In this document: in pieces, positions 59,180 to 60,939 of the stretch
How the letters are laid out: the number at the start of each line of letters is the position of its first letter
Position numbering within the stretch: position 1 is the stretch's first letter
Assembly: GCF_014201135.1 (NCBI RefSeq)
Contig: NZ_JACHDR010000002.1
Coordinates: forward strand, 1 to 60,939
Source: Neomicrococcus aestuarii
GTDB taxonomy: Bacteria > Actinomycetota > Actinomycetes > Actinomycetales > Micrococcaceae
Length of the DNA stretch: 60,939 nt
Reading direction: 5' to 3'
Notes under the pieces: model-generated
Database searches by the model: none
Told to the model about the DNA's origin: nothing
What the model saw: only the letters and a program-made list of their open reading frames with translations
Position numbers and translations under genes: made by a program

Positions 59180-59425
59180 GTGAACGATCCGAAGTCTGTT
59201 GATGCTTTGCTTAGCGAAGCTCCGGATCTCATTACCCCAGAGGAGTTGGCGGCTTTGATGCGAGTCAATCCGTCCACCGTTACGCGGTGGGTGCGCGACT
59301 ATGGCCTCATCGCCATTTCGTTGGGCCCACGTCTAAAAAGGTTTCGAAAAGAAGACGTAAGGGAGTTCATTTTGCACGGCGATGAACTCTCCGATAGTTC
59401 AGATGGAGAGGTAAGTGACGGCTGA
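59180..59425 (+). CDS. BldC/MerR-like HTH regulator of the transfer region
   Basis: 81 residues from GTG 59180, 7 nt after AGGAG; an in-frame upstream ATG (59129) is an alternative. The domain ITPEELAALMRVNPSTVTRW followed by RFRKEDVREFI is the HTH_17/BldC type. It lies at the divergent start of the two transfer operons, overlaps the next gene by 11 bp, and is a natural candidate to bind the nearby repeats. A -35 TTGACG (59139) with -10 CATACT (59162) is possible. Confidence 0.88.
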   Translation: MNDPKSVDALLSEAPDLITPEELAALMRVNPSTVTRWVRDYGLIAISLGPRLKRFRKEDVREFILHGDELSDSSDGEVSDG

Positions 59426-60866
59426 CGAGTTTGATCCTGCATCTGTCCCCCGGTTTCCGATCTTCAGTCTCGTTCTTAACGAGGATGAAGGCTTAGTCGA
59501 GCTCGATGGATTGGCCATCGAGCCGGCCCTTGGTGAACAGCCCAAAGACGCCGGAATTGCAGAGGTCGTGCAAAAAATTAAGGCACACCGTTTGCAGGCG
59601 GTTCGCGTCCGCGCCCGTACAGGCGTAGACGACGAAGTATGGGACCTGGTGGTGACAGATCAGGGGAACACCTATGATGTTACTCCATCTATTAGCGTTG
59701 AAACCAATTCAGTAAAACGCCGGAAATATATCGCCATCATCGCGGGAACTGCTGCCGTGGGAGTGACCGCTGTAGCAGTCGTCCTCATGGTCACTAACTC
59801 CGCTAAAACACCCCAGCCAGTTGGCTGGGATACCCCGGGCGTGAACGCTCAAATACCTGTCGCACTGCCAAGCGGATTCGCTACAACTGCCACCTGGTCA
59901 CTGCCGGTTGATAAAAACAGCACCGTAACTATCCTCAACACCGGACACCTTGTTTCAAGCGATCAAGCCGGAAACCTTGTCGCTCGCGACCCCAAAACGG
60001 GCCAACCGAAATGGACCGGAAGCGAGGCACCAGCCAACATTGGTGAGCTCGACCAAACCACCTGGGCTGGCACACCTTCTGTAGCAGCAGCCAGCGAACG
60101 TGCACTACGTGTCTGGGACCTGCGTACCCCCGCAGACGGAGGCGTCTCAGTCGCCCACTCCATCGCGGTGACAAATGAAGAACACGTAGACACTGACGGT
60201 CCTACCCCATTTATCAACCGCGGCGACTGGGTCGTCTCACTCCCGGCAAATGACTTCAGCATCCGCGACGTGATCATCCCCGCCGGAACACTTCCTGTGT
60301 TGGCCAGCCTGAACGACGACATCACCGTGATCGGCAGAACCAACCTTCACGTCGTGGCAGCTGACGGATCAGTGACAAAAACACTGCCCTTCACCCCGCC
60401 TAAAAGCACTGCCGGACAACCGACGGTCTCGTGGGTGCTCGATGACACCCACGTTCTTGTTGGGTGGAAAGGCACTACATCAGTCCTGGCGATCGTTGAC
60501 ACCACGACCGGGAAAATTGCTGCCAGCAGCAAGGTCAGGAATCTGCCACGCGAAGAAGCAGACATCCTCAGTGACCCCAACAGCAAAACAGCCGTCCTCG
60601 AGCGCCTAGCAATCAACCACGGCGATAAACCAGCAATCAAAACGCTGGAAGACTTCCAGACCACAACCATTCACGAAGGCATTGCCTACGGAGAATTTCC
60701 CGAAGGCCCAGCAGCGGTCAACCTCCTCACGCTCACGAAACCCACCCCATGGGCGACCTACACTGCGGAGGATCCAGCCCCGAACCTCGTCACCGATGAC
60801 GCTGCCTACGTGGTTACTCCCATGCTCGATCAAACCGTGCTCTACCGAGCAGAACGGAGCGAGTGA
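59415..60866 (+). CDS. Single-pass membrane protein with beta-propeller-like outer domain
   Basis: 483 residues from GTG 59415 (GAGAGG upstream). A cytoplasmic part of about 105 residues precedes one helix (YIAIIAGTAAVGVTAVAVVL, about residues 105-125). The 355-residue outer domain has repeated strands with GxLVSSDQAGNLVARDPKTG and GTTSVLAIVDTTTGKIAASS, a PQQ/WD-like propeller pattern. Similar proteins occur in actinobacterial T4SS operons next to the transglycosylase; the function is unknown. The transglycosylase gene starts 2 bp later. Confidence 0.85.
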   Translation: MTADEFDPASVPRFPIFSLVLNEDEGLVELDGLAIEPALGEQPKDAGIAEVVQKIKAHRLQAVRVRARTGVDDEVWDLVVTDQGNTYDVTPSISVETNSVKRRKYIAIIAGTAAVGVTAVAVVLMVTNSAKTPQPVGWDTPGVNAQIPVALPSGFATTATWSLPVDKNSTVTILNTGHLVSSDQAGNLVARDPKTGQPKWTGSEAPANIGELDQTTWAGTPSVAAASERALRVWDLRTPADGGVSVAHSIAVTNEEHVDTDGPTPFINRGDWVVSLPANDFSIRDVIIPAGTLPVLASLNDDITVIGRTNLHVVAADGSVTKTLPFTPPKSTAGQPTVSWVLDDTHVLVGWKGTTSVLAIVDTTTGKIAASSKVRNLPREEADILSDPNSKTAVLERLAINHGDKPAIKTLEDFQTTTIHEGIAYGEFPEGPAAVNLLTLTKPTPWATYTAEDPAPNLVTDDAAYVVTPMLDQTVLYRAERSE

Positions 60867-60868
60867 GC

Positions 60869-60939
60869 ATGGAATCAAATACCCTCACCAAAACCGCTAT
60901 CGGGTCCTTCGCAGCACTCGTTCTTCTCGTCTTGACACC
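60869..60939 (+). CDS. Transglycosylase/M23 peptidase (5' part; continues at base 1)
   Basis: The first 23 codons and two bases begin MESNTLTKTAIGSFAALVLL. The last two bases (CC) plus base 1 (G) make a Pro codon, and the frame continues from base 2 with VLVLTAGTDANG. This gives one uninterrupted hydrophobic membrane anchor and the SLT-M23 protein described at 1-1009. The ATG has GGAGCG about 8-10 nt upstream. Confidence 0.93.
   Translation, partial: MESNTLTKTAIGSFAALVLLVLT

Overview
The window looks like a complete circular plasmid of 60,939 bp from a high-GC actinobacterium, most likely a member of the Micrococcaceae such as Arthrobacter or Glutamicibacter. The host is inferred from GC-rich codon use, GTG and TTG starts, DUF4192, DUF4913 and DUF3618 proteins, and a SCO6880/VirB4/VirD4 conjugation set. 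Circularity is read directly. The gene that starts at 60869 is still open at the last base, and the frame open from base 2 continues it exactly, giving one 359-residue transglycosylase/M23 peptidase.

Backbone. A Prim-Pol-like replication protein (2048-3991) is followed by palindrome clusters and a parA-parB operon (4226-5652). The same palindrome recurs inside parB and again at 41.15 kb. A mobilization operon (mobC, HUH relaxase, an accessory protein and a DUF4913 protein; 46.1-49.2 kb) faces a minus-strand operon of DUF4192-type proteins. The mating-pair genes run leftward from 59.0 to 50.9 kb (DUF6668-like, VirB2-, VirB8- and VirB6-like, SCO6880, VirB4, VirD4) and rightward from 59.2 kb across the junction to 1.6 kb.

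Accessory regions. (1) 6.8-10.8 kb: an IS110-family element interrupted by a 2.6-kb IS481-family element with 20-bp terminal repeats and a 6-bp target duplication. This inner element carries an ArsR - ArsP/DUF318 permease - small CC-protein operon. (2) 10.7-18.8 kb: urease locus ureABCEFGD with a nickel transporter, whose 3' end was replaced by IS110, and an NCS1 permease. A GlnR-like operator candidate lies upstream. (3) 19.1-22.1 kb: a DUF4192 protein, a NrdH-like redoxin and unknown small proteins. (4) 22.2-25.0 kb: an MmeI-like restriction-modification protein. (5) 25.1-31.4 kb: a serine recombinase whose probable res site was split by a 5.6-kb Tn402/Tn5053-like transposon (tniA, tniB, tnpR) carrying sulP and merR. 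(6) 31.6-40.8 kb: a pncC (CinA C-terminal) gene, a topoisomerase IB/Dps chimera, a frameshifted SDR gene, a sugar ABC importer without ATPase, and a stress set (DUF3618, holin-3 superfamily, PRC-barrel/DUF2382). (7) 40.9-43.7 kb: IS debris and a zinc alcohol dehydrogenase between two copies of a 290-bp duplication.

The plasmid combines self-transfer and partition functions with urea/nickel metabolism, anion and metalloid transport, DNA restriction and stress genes, assembled by nested mobile elements. The most unusual items are the nested IS110/IS481 passenger element, the split res site, a three-copy structured repeat with covarying arms, the scattered par palindromes, and a HAD phosphatase-membrane fusion at the end of the transfer operon.
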